From positions 1 through 64,000 of the forward strand of contig NZ_CBQR020000171.1 in the NCBI RefSeq assembly GCF_000455485.1: a stretch of DNA of 64,000 nt, given 5' to 3'. The number at the start of each line of letters is the position of its first letter. The stretch's first letter is position 1. Shown here in pieces: positions 34,511-44,608 of this stretch. The notes beneath the pieces were generated by a model that made no database searches, was not told the origin of the DNA, and worked only from the letters and a program-made list of their open reading frames with translations. The DNA is from Gorillibacterium massiliense. GTDB taxonomy: Bacteria > Bacillota > Bacilli > Paenibacillales > NBRC-103111. The position numbers and the translations under genes were made by a program.

Positions 34511-35962
34511 ATGAGAATGATGACTGGCGTCCTCCAAAAACCTTATGTAAAAGCAACCTGGATTACTCTCTTATCTGTTTATATCGCTTATTATCTTGGA
34601 ACGGCAATGGTCTTGGAGCCATACCGGCTGCGCATGCTGCTGGCAATCGGACTGGGGCTTATTTTTTATGCCATCAGTTTAATAAAGCCAAACAAAGCCC
34701 TTATCGCGATGTTTATCCTGCTTCCCATCCTGGGCTTTATTCGCCGGGCACTTATTCCATTCGCCGGCTGGTCGGGCTTCGACCCAATCGTCGCTATTGT
34801 CCCTGGCATGGTTTGTTTTTTCGGGTTCAATTATTACTACGAGCGCTTCTTCCGCAAACAACTCGAACTGGATGACAGTAAGTTTTTTTCTTTGGTCCGC
34901 TGGCTGTTGTTCGTCCATATCATGCAGGTATTCAATCCCATGCAGGGCAGTTTATTGGCGGGAATGGCGGGAGCAATGTTCTATATAACCCCGCTGATGT
35001 GGATGACATTATCCCGGCAGCATTTTTCCGAAAAAATGATGATCCGCTTTATCAAAGTCATTCCTATTATCGCTTGCATATTGGCTTTATACGGATTGAA
35101 GCAGATTTACTTGGGATTTTACAGTTTTGAAATCACCTGGATGAACATGACGAACTACAGCTCGCTTAACGTCCAAGGCATGATGCGCGCCATTTCGACT
35201 TTCACGAGCGCTAACGAATATGCGCAGTTTTTATCCATATCTGCTGTTATCTGTTGGGCGTTCATGCTGAAAGCAAATTCCAGCAAGCTGCCATTCTTGC
35301 TGCCTCTCCCCTTGCTCTTCTATGCGATTTTCATGACCTCTCAGAGAGGCGCGGCGTTGACGACGATGATCGCAATTTCTCTATTGTCGATTTTGTCGGC
35401 TCGAACCCGAAAATCCCGGACGATTGTTACCATCGTGACTTTACTCATAACGACAGGCGCCTATATCGCGATTATCAATATCAATCCCAATGATAATGCA
35501 TTGATCGCCCATCAGGTTGATGGACTCGCAAATCCTTTGGATGATGAGCATTCCACGGTCGGTTTGCACTGGAAAATAATAATGGATGGTTTCGTTCGAG
35601 GATTGACTAATCCTCTTGGTTATGGACTGGGCACAGGGTCAATAGCAGGCGCAAAGCTGGGTTCAGGGGTTATTGGCACGGAAGTCGATCTTACGAACAT
35701 TTTAATATCGGATGGCATTATCGGGTTCGTTCTTTACTTCTTTATCATTGTAAAAGGTTTGAAATCCGCTTACAGGCTCTACAAATTGGATAATTCTCCG
35801 CTGTCCTTCGCGATTTGGGGAATCTTGATATCGACGATCGGCGGATGGTGCATCGGCGGCAATTACTCTACGGCGGCTTTGATTTGGATATGTATCGGTT
35901 ATATGGACCGGGCTTATGTGAAAAAATCAAGAATCTATCAAGAGCAGGCGATGAAAGAATGA
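34511..35962 (+). CDS. Wzy-like polysaccharide polymerase (O-antigen ligase/polymerase family)
   Basis: 483 residues with about 12 membrane segments and a large outer loop (about 325-400). In that loop are LANPLDDEHSTVGLHWKIIM and GLTNPLGYGLGTGS, typical of the Wzy_C/O-antigen ligase domain (the conserved H and G-x-G-x region). Between sugar transferases and a flippase gene it is most likely the Wzy polymerase that joins flipped repeat units outside the membrane. The start is ATG 34511 right after the upstream stop. Confidence 0.85.
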   Translation: MRMMTGVLQKPYVKATWITLLSVYIAYYLGTAMVLEPYRLRMLLAIGLGLIFYAISLIKPNKALIAMFILLPILGFIRRALIPFAGWSGFDPIVAIVPGMVCFFGFNYYYERFFRKQLELDDSKFFSLVRWLLFVHIMQVFNPMQGSLLAGMAGAMFYITPLMWMTLSRQHFSEKMMIRFIKVIPIIACILALYGLKQIYLGFYSFEITWMNMTNYSSLNVQGMMRAISTFTSANEYAQFLSISAVICWAFMLKANSSKLPFLLPLPLLFYAIFMTSQRGAALTTMIAISLLSILSARTRKSRTIVTIVTLLITTGAYIAIININPNDNALIAHQVDGLANPLDDEHSTVGLHWKIIMDGFVRGLTNPLGYGLGTGSIAGAKLGSGVIGTEVDLTNILISDGIIGFVLYFFIIVKGLKSAYRLYKLDNSPLSFAIWGILISTIGGWCIGGNYSTAALIWICIGYMDRAYVKKSRIYQEQAMKE

Positions 35963-36894
35963 TCACTGTCCTCATACCGACTTACCGCCGCGTTGACGAT
36001 TTGCTGCGTTGTCTGGAGGGAATTCGTGCGCAAACCCGAATGCCTGACGAAGTGTTGGTTATCGTTCGTTATAACGATCATGACACTTTGGAGGCTCTAA
36101 TAAAACTGGATTATCATGATTTGTCCCTCCGTGTGATCACGGTTGCCGTTCCCGGTCAAGTGGCTGCCTTAAACCGCGGACTTACGGAAAGCCGGGGAGA
36201 CATCATTGCCATTACCGATGACGATACCATCCCGAAAAAGGATTGGCTGCAGCGCATCGAAAGCCATTTTCTGAGCGATCCTGCAGTAGGAGGAGTCGGC
36301 GGACGGGATTGGGTCCACGAGGGAAGCCGCATCTTATCGGAGTCGCGTCCGGTGGTCGGCAAAATCCAGTGGTTCGGGCGGGTTATCGGAAATCATCATC
36401 TTGGCGTCGGACCGGCGAGAGAAGTGGATTTGCTTAAGGGAGCCAACATGAGCTACCGCAGAGCGGCGATCCGCGGCAAATGGTTCGAAGAGAAGCTGAG
36501 GGGATCGGGCGCCCAGGTACACAACGATCTGGCTTTCAGTTATTCCGTAAAGCGATCGGGCTGGAAGCTCATCTATGATCCGTTGGTTGCCGTAGACCAT
36601 TACCCGGCTCAACGCCATGATTCCGATAAGCGGAATCAATACAACGCTGTTTCTCATTTTAATATGGTTTACAACGAAACCGTCACCTTAAGCCGGCATA
36701 TGGGCCTACTGCGTAGGATTATCTTCTTGGCTTGGTCGATACTCATCGGCACAGCTTCGTCGCCTGGCCTTGTGCAATGGGCGCGGCTCGCGGTAAAGCC
36801 TCATTCCCATGCAGGACGGAAGGTAGCGGTAGTGTGGAAAGGAAGAATTATCGGGTTTTATCACGGTTTGAAGATAGATCCGGGAAGCGGGTGA
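35959..36894 (+). CDS. Glycosyltransferase family 2
   Basis: 311 residues from ATG 35959, overlapping the previous stop by ATGA. It has the GT-A fold: start ITVLIPTYRRVDDLLRCLEG, the metal-binding ITDDDTIPKK, then GGVGGRDWV and a hydrophobic C-terminal segment (about 255-275). An inverting transferase, loosely membrane-bound. The sugar is unknown. Confidence 0.9.
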   Translation: MITVLIPTYRRVDDLLRCLEGIRAQTRMPDEVLVIVRYNDHDTLEALIKLDYHDLSLRVITVAVPGQVAALNRGLTESRGDIIAITDDDTIPKKDWLQRIESHFLSDPAVGGVGGRDWVHEGSRILSESRPVVGKIQWFGRVIGNHHLGVGPAREVDLLKGANMSYRRAAIRGKWFEEKLRGSGAQVHNDLAFSYSVKRSGWKLIYDPLVAVDHYPAQRHDSDKRNQYNAVSHFNMVYNETVTLSRHMGLLRRIIFLAWSILIGTASSPGLVQWARLAVKPHSHAGRKVAVVWKGRIIGFYHGLKIDPGSG

Positions 36895-36898
36895 AGTC

Positions 36899-38089
36899 AT
36901 GCGGATCTGTATCGTCACCCACAAATTCGTCAAAGGCGACGGCCAGGGCAGGGTGAATTACGAGATTCTCAAAGAAGCGGTCAAGCGGGACATTCAGCTG
37001 GAGTTGTATGCAACGGAGGTTGCAGAGGAGTTTCTTCGATACCCCAATGTGCATTGGGTGCAAATTCCGGTAAAAGGTTGGCCGACACAGCTTTTGAAAA
37101 ATCAGATTTTTGCTTTGATCTCCAGTGTGCTGTTGCTGTTCAAGCGAAGGCATTACGATTTGGTGGTTATGAACGGATTTATCACCTGGTTATCAAGCGA
37201 CATCAATGTTGTCCATTTCGTGCACAGCTCATGGATCAAATCCAAGGTGCATCCTTTCCGGTTGCGTAAAAACGGGTTTGGAGTTTACCAATTTCTTTTT
37301 ACTTCCTTAAATAGCCTATTGGAAAAATGGGCTTATTCCCGTGCCCGGCGTCTGGTTCCCGTATCCGATAAGGTGAAGAAGGAACTGGTGGCCATCGGTT
37401 TGGCCGATCGGCCATTTGAAGTCATTTACAACGGGGTCAGCTTGGAAGAATTCCAGCCGATGGATGCCGAGCATCCGATAACGAGAGAGAGCTTGGGGCT
37501 TCACGGGACAGGGCTATTGGCGCTTTTTGTTGGGGATATCAAATCCCCCAGAAAAAATTTGGATTCCGTGCTGAAGGCGATGCAGCGGGTTCCCGATCTG
37601 CTGCTGGCAGTGGTTGGCGCCGACGGAGAAAGCCCTTATCCGACAATGGCGGAACGTCTTGGCTTATCCAAACGTGTCCAGTTTCTCGGTTACCGCCGGG
37701 ACGTGGCCGACATTATGAAAACAGTCGACTTCTTCGTCTTTCCTTCCCGCTACGAAGCTTGTACCTTGGTGGTGCTGGAGGCGATGGCATCCGGCTTGCC
37801 TGTGATTACCTCCTACCAGTCGGGAGTCGCCGATCTGGTTTCGATGTCCGATCGGGATGGGGTGACAGCGGGGTTCGTTTTGGAGGATTCCGAGAACCGG
37901 ACCGATCTGGCCAACCTGATGGTTTTTTTGAGCCAGGACGCAGATATGCGGAAGAAAATGGCAGAGCAAGCACGGCGGGTTGCGGAACAGTTCAGTTGGA
38001 GGATCATGGCTGAACGGTATTTGAACCTGTTTGAGCAGGCGGTATCCGAGAAGGATTCTCGCGGTGTCCGGGAGATGAAAACCATTTGA
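36899..38089 (+). CDS. Glycosyltransferase family 4
   Basis: 396 residues. N-terminal MRICIVTHKFVKGDGQGRVN; donor domain VPVSDKVKKELVAIG, FVGDIKSPRKNLDSVLKAMQ and the SRYEACTLVVLEAMASGLPV motif with E-x7-E. GT-B retaining transferase of the exopolysaccharide pathway, translated four bases after the previous stop. Acceptor and donor unknown. Confidence 0.9.
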   Translation: MRICIVTHKFVKGDGQGRVNYEILKEAVKRDIQLELYATEVAEEFLRYPNVHWVQIPVKGWPTQLLKNQIFALISSVLLLFKRRHYDLVVMNGFITWLSSDINVVHFVHSSWIKSKVHPFRLRKNGFGVYQFLFTSLNSLLEKWAYSRARRLVPVSDKVKKELVAIGLADRPFEVIYNGVSLEEFQPMDAEHPITRESLGLHGTGLLALFVGDIKSPRKNLDSVLKAMQRVPDLLLAVVGADGESPYPTMAERLGLSKRVQFLGYRRDVADIMKTVDFFVFPSRYEACTLVVLEAMASGLPVITSYQSGVADLVSMSDRDGVTAGFVLEDSENRTDLANLMVFLSQDADMRKKMAEQARRVAEQFSWRIMAERYLNLFEQAVSEKDSRGVREMKTI

Positions 38090-38121
38090 AGATAACGCTG
38101 CCCAGCGTACGGAGGTAAGCA

Positions 38122-39288
38122 ATGGAGACGGGGAAAAAGCTTAGAATCTGCATGGTAGTCGGCGAAGAAATAGCAGGCCCCGGCGCCATCATTCCCGGAG
38201 GCATCGGCCAGTACACGCTGCGCTACTGCCGGATGCTCGCGGAAATGGGCCACGAGGTTACGATCGCTTGTTACTGCCAAAAGGAAGAGTTTGAGTTCCG
38301 CGAAGGCGGCATCCGGTATGCGGGCATATCCGGAGGCAAGCTTCCGTGGGGGCTTTATGTTTACAACTGGCTGCGTACCCAAAGATTCGACGTCATCGAA
38401 TTCCCGGAATGGGGAGGCTACGGCGCGTACGCGGCATTGCTGCTGCGCCGCAAGTTCGGACGGATCATCACAAGAGGCCACGGACATAGCCTTTGGGTGC
38501 AGCGGGTTCACGGCAAACCGATCAAGAAAGGCCGGCAGCATGTGATGGAATGGCTGCAGTTGCATTTCAGCACAGGTATATTGGCGAATTCCGGCTTTTT
38601 GAAGGATTTATACTTGCAGGATTTCGGGTTGCGCGATAAAGCCGTGGATATTTGCCATATCGGAATAGACCGGAAGGCCATCGGTCAGGAAGACCGGGAA
38701 AAAGGGGACTATCAAGGCCCCGTGATGATCTATGTCGGCGGCTACGACCGCAGGAAGGGTCCCGTGGATCTCATCCGGATTCTTCAAGAGACCAATCTTT
38801 GCCAGGATGCCTTCAAGGTTCGGCTGATTATGGTGGGACAGGACACGCCAACCGGACCGAACGGCATGTCCTATAAGGAATATTGCATGCAAACGGCAAG
38901 AGAGCTGGGCGTGTATGAGCAGGTCGATTTCATGCCGGCAACTCCCCGCCAGCAATTGGCGCAAATCTATGGAAAAGCAAGCCTATTCGTCTCGGCTTCC
39001 CGGGCGGAAACGCTGGGGATTCCGTTTTTGGAAGCGATGAGTCTCGGACTTCCGGTTGTAACCTGGAGAACCGGAGCAGCTCCGGAACTCATTGTCGACG
39101 GGGAAACCGGATATTTATTGGAGTATGGCGAGATGTCCCAATTTGCCGAAAAGGCAGTTCGCATTTTTAAAGATCAGGATTTATGGCGCGCGTTTTCCGA
39201 GAATGCGGTGCGCAATGTCTCCCAACGTTTTTTGGAAGCGGATGTGCTGGACCGGCAAGTGGCTTGGTACCAGAATATTTGCGGATAA
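38122..39288 (+). CDS. Glycosyltransferase family 4
   Basis: 388 residues, ATG with ACGGAGG upstream. It starts LRICMVVGEEIAGPGAIIPG followed by GGIGQYTLRYCRML; the donor region is YVGGYDRRKGPVDLIRILQE and SRAETLGIPFLEAMSLGLPV. GT-B retaining transferase, acting on the lipid-linked intermediate. Specificity unknown. Confidence 0.9.
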   Translation: METGKKLRICMVVGEEIAGPGAIIPGGIGQYTLRYCRMLAEMGHEVTIACYCQKEEFEFREGGIRYAGISGGKLPWGLYVYNWLRTQRFDVIEFPEWGGYGAYAALLLRRKFGRIITRGHGHSLWVQRVHGKPIKKGRQHVMEWLQLHFSTGILANSGFLKDLYLQDFGLRDKAVDICHIGIDRKAIGQEDREKGDYQGPVMIYVGGYDRRKGPVDLIRILQETNLCQDAFKVRLIMVGQDTPTGPNGMSYKEYCMQTARELGVYEQVDFMPATPRQQLAQIYGKASLFVSASRAETLGIPFLEAMSLGLPVVTWRTGAAPELIVDGETGYLLEYGEMSQFAEKAVRIFKDQDLWRAFSENAVRNVSQRFLEADVLDRQVAWYQNICG

Positions 39289-39316
39289 CTTTAGGTCAGG
39301 TAAACGGAGGACTTGT

Positions 39317-40162
39317 ATGAACGTATCGGTATGCATATGTACGCGAAACCGTCCGGAGGATTTGGCGAATGCTTTGAAATCGGTGCGGAAGTCCCGTTTT
39401 CCGATCCACCAGATTATCGTTTCAGACGACGGTACCGACAATCGGACAAAGGAGCTTGTTCTCGCGGATTTTCCTGAAGTGACTTACTTGGAGGGGCCGC
39501 GAAAAGGGCTTTGTCCAAACCGGAATAACGCGTTGCGGCATGTGACCGGAACCCATGTGTTGTTTATGGACGACGATGTATTGCTGGATCAGGAATTTTT
39601 CAACGAAATGGACCTTCGGCTGGCGGAATACGGCACGTACGACAATGTGATTGTTACCGGATTGGAGAAACGTAACGGATTTCTGGTCCATCCTCACGAC
39701 CAATCTTTTCTCGGATTTCAGCGGAAGGCGTACAGCAACCGGGATGAGCTAAAGACGGTAGTGATCAACAGCACGCTTTTTCCGGCTGAGATGTTCAAGA
39801 CCATCCGGTTTGACGAACAATTGGTGTACGGCTATGACGAGGTAGACATCACGACCAGAGCCTTTCACAGTCAATATCGGATCATCTTATGCGAGACGGC
39901 GGTCAATCAACATTTCCCTTCCCCTGTCAACCGCGATCTTTATCAGCCCTATACGGAAGCATCCCGCATTTACGTAACATTCAAACGGTACTATCACAGC
40001 GAAAACAAGCCGTGGAAAGGCATTGCTTTTTTAAGTGGCGCTTTGGCTCATGCCATGGCGTACGGACTGAAAAATAGCGGAGTGAAGGGGTTGTCCAAGG
40101 CGGCGTTCACTTGCAAAACGAGCCTAACCTATATCCGCAATTTACGAAAACAAGCGGCATAA
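39317..40162 (+). CDS. Glycosyltransferase family 2
   Basis: 281 residues from ATG 39317, with ACGGAGG upstream; the frame opening at 39092 overlaps the previous gene. The start VSVCICTRNRPEDLANALKS, IVSDDGTDN and FMDDDVLLDQEF (DDD metal site) mark a GT-A family 2 enzyme. The region YGYDEVDITTRAF is close to galactosyl- or rhamnosyltransferase forms, but the sugar cannot be called. Confidence 0.9.
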   Translation: MNVSVCICTRNRPEDLANALKSVRKSRFPIHQIIVSDDGTDNRTKELVLADFPEVTYLEGPRKGLCPNRNNALRHVTGTHVLFMDDDVLLDQEFFNEMDLRLAEYGTYDNVIVTGLEKRNGFLVHPHDQSFLGFQRKAYSNRDELKTVVINSTLFPAEMFKTIRFDEQLVYGYDEVDITTRAFHSQYRIILCETAVNQHFPSPVNRDLYQPYTEASRIYVTFKRYYHSENKPWKGIAFLSGALAHAMAYGLKNSGVKGLSKAAFTCKTSLTYIRNLRKQAA

Positions 40163-40185
40163 GCGATAGAAAGGAGGTGGAGATT

Positions 40186-41367
40186 TTGGCGGTACCATTG
40201 ACCGGGAAAATAATCGGTTTTGCCACTCAGGGAGCCGGCGGCGATGATGAGGCGCGGCTGAGGGCGTTGTTAAGTAAGCTTCCGGCGCAAATCTATCCCT
40301 TCGATAAAAAAAAGAAATGGAGGAACATCGGGGGTTTACTTAAAATGATCTCCAAGGAAAAGCCAGATTTGCTCATCATGGAAGGTACGGGCCTATTTGG
40401 TGGCATTGCGGTGCTTCTGGCCAAGCTTTTCAAAAAGATCCCGTATGTCGTAAGCAGCGGAGATTCCATTGCCCCCTTCATTCAAAAAAAGCGTCCGCTT
40501 CTAGCGCCGCTTTTTTCTTTATATGAAAAAAGATTGTATAAGCGCTCCATCGGGTTTATCGGGTGGACGCCTTATTTGGTGGGCAGAGCGTTGTCTTACG
40601 GAACGACCTTCGGGGTAACGGCGGCAGGATGGGCTCCGTTTGAGCTTGCAGAAGATGAGGCTCAAACGGCAAGATCCAGAGTACGTGAAACCTTCGGGAT
40701 ACCCGAAGACGCCATCGTCATCGGCATCGTCGGATCGTTGTCCTGGAACAAACGCATTGGTTATTGTTACGGCTACGAATTAATCCGAAGCATACAAAAA
40801 ATGGTAAGGGACGACCTGTATGTCATGATCGTCGGTGATGGAACGGGAAAAGCGAAGCTTCAAGAGTTGGCCAGGGGACAGAAAAACATCATTTTTACGG
40901 GGCGCGTCAGCCGGGAAGAAGTTCCCGCTTATCTGGCCGCTTTCGATCTGGCCAGTTTGCCCCAGAGTGTCGATCAAGTCGGGAGCTTCCGGTATACGAC
41001 CAAGGTCAGCGAATATTTGGCGGCCGGATTGCCCATTGTCACGGGCACGATCCCGATGGCTTATGATCTCACGGAGGTCGGATTTTATAAAATGATCGGG
41101 GGAACCCCTTGGTCAGATACGTATTGCAACCGGCTATCCGTATTCCTACAAACCATCGACCGCGCCGCGATCGCCGATAAATCCAGCCGGATTCCGCGAA
41201 CGCTCCCCCTGTTCAATAAAGAAACCCAAGTCGAGCGTATTACCTCGTTTGTTCAGGATATTCTTCAGTCGCTGGCGGATGGAAATTGGCGCTCGGAGCC
41301 GCAAGAGGCAAAAGTCGAAGATTACGGCTATAGAGGTGTTTCCGCCAATGAATACAAGGAAGCTTAA
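40186..41367 (+). CDS. Glycosyltransferase family 4-like
   Basis: 393 residues from TTG 40186. I prefer this start because AAGGAGGTGG (40171-40180) is correctly placed; the upstream part overlaps the previous gene. It has GIVGSLSWNKRIGYCYGYEL and VGDGTGKAKLQELARG in the donor half. The usual E-x7-E loop is not obvious, the region reading LPQSVDQVGSFRYTTKVSEY, so it is a divergent GT-B enzyme. Exact family less sure than for its neighbours. Confidence 0.8.
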   Translation: MAVPLTGKIIGFATQGAGGDDEARLRALLSKLPAQIYPFDKKKKWRNIGGLLKMISKEKPDLLIMEGTGLFGGIAVLLAKLFKKIPYVVSSGDSIAPFIQKKRPLLAPLFSLYEKRLYKRSIGFIGWTPYLVGRALSYGTTFGVTAAGWAPFELAEDEAQTARSRVRETFGIPEDAIVIGIVGSLSWNKRIGYCYGYELIRSIQKMVRDDLYVMIVGDGTGKAKLQELARGQKNIIFTGRVSREEVPAYLAAFDLASLPQSVDQVGSFRYTTKVSEYLAAGLPIVTGTIPMAYDLTEVGFYKMIGGTPWSDTYCNRLSVFLQTIDRAAIADKSSRIPRTLPLFNKETQVERITSFVQDILQSLADGNWRSEPQEAKVEDYGYRGVSANEYKEA

Positions 41368-42001
41368 AATTCGTGTCGCCCTAAAGCTGAACAAGTGGCT
41401 CCGCTTTATTCAATATTGGTCCGCGCAGCCTACCGGGGATAAAATCGATCCGACCGTAACCGTTGAAATCGGCAGCCGGGTATACCAGGATGTTTCCATC
41501 GGACGCAACACTTATATCGGCCACAATACGATGATCCAGTCCGGTACGATCGGTGCCTTTTGTTCCATCAGCTGGAATGTTACCATCGGCGCCGATGAGC
41601 ATCCCCTCTCGGGCATCTCCAAGCATTTCTTTTGGTACACGACGGAAGCGAACCGGTTCAAGGGTCCGGGCGAACGGTGGAGCCAGATCAAACCGCCGCC
41701 AGTCATCGGCAACGATGTCTGGATCGGGGCGGGAGTCACGATTCTGCGCGGCGCGGTTATCGAAGACGGTGCCGTTATCGGCGCAGGCAGCGTCGTCTCT
41801 GGCCATATTCCCGCTTATTCCATCGCTGTCGGGATACCCGCCAAACCCATCCGCTTGCTGCACGACAAAGAAACCTGCGAGCAGATTGCCGGCACCCGCT
41901 GGTGGGAATGGGATGAGGTGAAGCTGCGGGAGGCAATCGAGTATTTTGACGATATTCCGGCCTTTTTGAACAAACATCCAGCAATACAGGAAAGCAGGTG
42001 A
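41348..42001 (+). CDS. Left-handed beta-helix (hexapeptide) acyltransferase
   Basis: 217 residues from ATG 41348, overlapping the previous gene by 20 bases. Repeats such as IGRNTYIGHNTMIQSGTIGA and later IGNDVWIGAGVTILRGAVIE, then GAVIGAGSVV, give a trimeric beta-helix of the CatB/WbbJ/VAT kind. ADEHPLSGISKHFFW holds the probable catalytic His. It probably O-acetylates a sugar of the repeat unit using acetyl-CoA. The stop overlaps the GTG of the flippase gene. Confidence 0.9.
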   Translation: MNTRKLKIRVALKLNKWLRFIQYWSAQPTGDKIDPTVTVEIGSRVYQDVSIGRNTYIGHNTMIQSGTIGAFCSISWNVTIGADEHPLSGISKHFFWYTTEANRFKGPGERWSQIKPPPVIGNDVWIGAGVTILRGAVIEDGAVIGAGSVVSGHIPAYSIAVGIPAKPIRLLHDKETCEQIAGTRWWEWDEVKLREAIEYFDDIPAFLNKHPAIQESR

Positions 42002-43326
42002 GTGGCATAAAGCGGCTTTTTATATCCGGTTTATTTGTAAACCTCCTTGTCATGGCCGTCAATTTCAGCACAGGCGTGATGAGCGCTCGCTTTCTAGGTC
42101 CATCCGGCAGAGGTGAATTGGCTGCCGTTACCCAATGGACGACATTAATCATCGGGTTATTTGCCCTTGGCATACCCGGCGCGGTTATCTACTTAGGCAA
42201 AACCATCGCCGAAAAAAGAGAAGAGTTGCTTGGAGCTTATCTGGTCATTGGCTTTCTAAGTGGGCTCGCGGGTATGGCCATCGGACAAGTGGTTGTCCCT
42301 CATTTGCTGAGCAGCTATCCGAAGGAAGTGGTTGTACTCACGCAGGTCAATCTCTTGATCATTCCGCTAACCGTCTTGACGGAAGGGTTATCCGGTACCC
42401 TGCAAAGCTTAAACAAATTTAGACTTCTGATGATCCAAAGGCTGATGGTTCCTTTTGGAGTGTTGCTGATTATCGTCATTCTGACTTTTATAGGATCGTA
42501 CGACGTAAAAAGTTTCGTTATTGTCAATATGCTTTGGAGCGGAGCGCAAGCCATTCTTGTCCTGTCGTGGGTACTCCGCTATATCCGTCCGAAATTCATA
42601 CATTTATGGAGCAATATCCGCAGCCTGCTGGGGAAAGGCATCCAAATCTATGGTCAATCCCTTGTCACGATATTCGGCGGTTCCCTTGATCAAATCGTGA
42701 TCTCCTTGATGCTCTCTACTTATTATCTAGGGCTCTATACTGTGGCGGTAAGTACAGGCTTCATTATCCCCTCTATTATCATTGGATCGTTATACTTCTA
42801 TTTGTGGCCGAAGCTGATGGATTTATCCGGAACCGCGCGGATTCGCCAAGCGGAGCGCACCCACAGCATTCTATTTTATGCGACCCTTGGCGCTTGCTCA
42901 TTGGCCGCCGCCGCTTTTCCTTTCCTGATGCCTCTTGTTTACGGGCATGAATTTGCTCCGGCTGTCATCATGGGTGTCATCTTGTTATTCATTTCTCCGA
43001 TTCGGGTTTGCAGCAATGTACTGTCCAACTTTCTCTCGTCGGAAGGGTGCTTTATCCATGTAAGTGGAGGCGAAGTGCTCGGGTTGGGCTTGAGCGTAGG
43101 CAGCATGTTCGTCTTGATGCCGCTTTTTGGAAGTATCGGCGCGGTTCTGGCCGTCGTGACGGCAACGATGGGAAAATGGCTGTATTTGCTGATTTGGTCA
43201 AAAAAGCGAGGCATCGAATGGAAAAACTTGTTCGTATTCTCGTTCAGAACCTATCTGGTTATGGCACAGAAGCTGCTGAGTAACGTGCGCAGCCGGTATC
43301 GCCGCGGGCAGGTTGAAGCCCATTAG
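41998..43326 (+). CDS. Wzx-like polysaccharide flippase
   Basis: 442 residues, GTG start overlapping the previous stop (GTGA). About 12-14 membrane segments; the start LFISGLFVNLLVMAVNFSTG followed by MSARFLGPSGRGELAAVTQW is typical of the polysaccharide export branch of the MOP superfamily. With the Wzy-like polymerase it makes this a Wzx/Wzy-dependent pathway: it flips the undecaprenyl-linked repeat unit outward. Confidence 0.9.
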   Translation: MSGIKRLFISGLFVNLLVMAVNFSTGVMSARFLGPSGRGELAAVTQWTTLIIGLFALGIPGAVIYLGKTIAEKREELLGAYLVIGFLSGLAGMAIGQVVVPHLLSSYPKEVVVLTQVNLLIIPLTVLTEGLSGTLQSLNKFRLLMIQRLMVPFGVLLIIVILTFIGSYDVKSFVIVNMLWSGAQAILVLSWVLRYIRPKFIHLWSNIRSLLGKGIQIYGQSLVTIFGGSLDQIVISLMLSTYYLGLYTVAVSTGFIIPSIIIGSLYFYLWPKLMDLSGTARIRQAERTHSILFYATLGACSLAAAAFPFLMPLVYGHEFAPAVIMGVILLFISPIRVCSNVLSNFLSSEGCFIHVSGGEVLGLGLSVGSMFVLMPLFGSIGAVLAVVTATMGKWLYLLIWSKKRGIEWKNLFVFSFRTYLVMAQKLLSNVRSRYRRGQVEAH

Positions 43327-43396
43327 TAAAAAGGATACTGCATTTCATACAAAGAGTAAGAGATAGCCAAATTATTGGAAGCAATGGAGGAGAATC

Positions 43397-44608
43397 ATGG
43401 ATATCCTGGTCTCGGGAATGGGTTGGATCGATCATACGCCGGGAGGGTTGAACCGCTATTTCGCCGACTATTTGCGGGCAATGGAAGGGGAAGGGCACTC
43501 TGTCAGAGGGTTGATGACGGCAAACGGCGAGAAGACGTCTGCTCCTTCTTATGTGAAAGAGGTTAGCCGCGAGGCGGGCAAAGTAAACCCGATCGCGAGA
43601 GTTTCCGCCTTCCGCAAAGCCGTTGCCGAGGAGATCCGCGGTTACCGTCCGGATGTGTTCAATCCGCATTTCGCTCTTTATGCTTCGCTCGTAACTAGGG
43701 GGCTTGTGCCTGATGACATTCCCATCGTGACCCACTTTCACGGCCCATGGGCGGATGAATCTCTTGTTGAGGACAATGGGAAGAGACAGGGGTTGAGCCA
43801 GAAGCTGCGATACCAAATGAAGAAAAATATTGAGCTGATGTCCTACCGCCGATCCGATCGGTTTATCGTGCTCAGCGAGTATTTCAAAGATATTCTGCAC
43901 AGACAATACAGAATTGCGGAGAGCCGCATCCACATTATTCCGGGAGCTGCCGACCATCAGCGGTTTGTTCCTCATGACGACCGGGATAAGTTGCGCCTAG
44001 AGCTCGGGCTAGCCGAGGGGCAACAGGTATTGTTTTGCGCCAGGCGTCTTGCCAAAAGGATGGGGATCGATCGGCTCATTCAGGCGATGGTTCCCGTCGT
44101 AGCGGAATTCCCGGAGACCATTTTATTCATAGCCGGTGATGGCGCTATGCGAAGCCAGCTAGACCAGCTTATTGCAGACTTGAACCTGAGAGATCATGTG
44201 TTTCTGTTAGGGCGGGTATCCAATGAGGATTTGGTCCGCTGGTATCAAGCCGCTGATATTAGCATCGTGCCGACTGTAACGTTGGAAGGCTTCGGGCTTG
44301 TGACGGTAGAAGCACTTGCTTGCGGAACGCCGGTACTCGGGACTCCTTATGGCGGGACGAAGGAGATCTTGCAGCACTTTTCCCCGGAGCTGTTGTTTCG
44401 CGACGGCAGTCCGGAAGCCATGACGGAGAAGCTGCTCGCCATCCTGTCTGGAGGCTGTCCCGTTCCGGCAAGGGAGACATGTCGGCAGCATGTGCTGGAG
44501 CGCTATACATGGGAAAAGGTAGCCAGATCGGTCCATGATGTTTTCTTGCAAGCCATTGACGAACGGAAAGCGAAAGGAGGGGTCTTCCTTGAAGGTCGGG
44601 CTGTATAA
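43397..44608 (+). CDS. Glycosyltransferase family 4
   Basis: 403 residues, ATG with ATGGAGGAG upstream, 70 bases after the flippase gene. The start is MDILVSGMGWIDHTPGGLNR; VTHFHGPWADES and CARRLAKRMGIDRLIQAMVP follow; the donor motif is LEGFGLVTVEALACGTPVLG. GT-B retaining transferase. The next gene starts inside its 3' end by 20 bases. Confidence 0.9.
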   Translation: MDILVSGMGWIDHTPGGLNRYFADYLRAMEGEGHSVRGLMTANGEKTSAPSYVKEVSREAGKVNPIARVSAFRKAVAEEIRGYRPDVFNPHFALYASLVTRGLVPDDIPIVTHFHGPWADESLVEDNGKRQGLSQKLRYQMKKNIELMSYRRSDRFIVLSEYFKDILHRQYRIAESRIHIIPGAADHQRFVPHDDRDKLRLELGLAEGQQVLFCARRLAKRMGIDRLIQAMVPVVAEFPETILFIAGDGAMRSQLDQLIADLNLRDHVFLLGRVSNEDLVRWYQAADISIVPTVTLEGFGLVTVEALACGTPVLGTPYGGTKEILQHFSPELLFRDGSPEAMTEKLLAILSGGCPVPARETCRQHVLERYTWEKVARSVHDVFLQAIDERKAKGGVFLEGRAV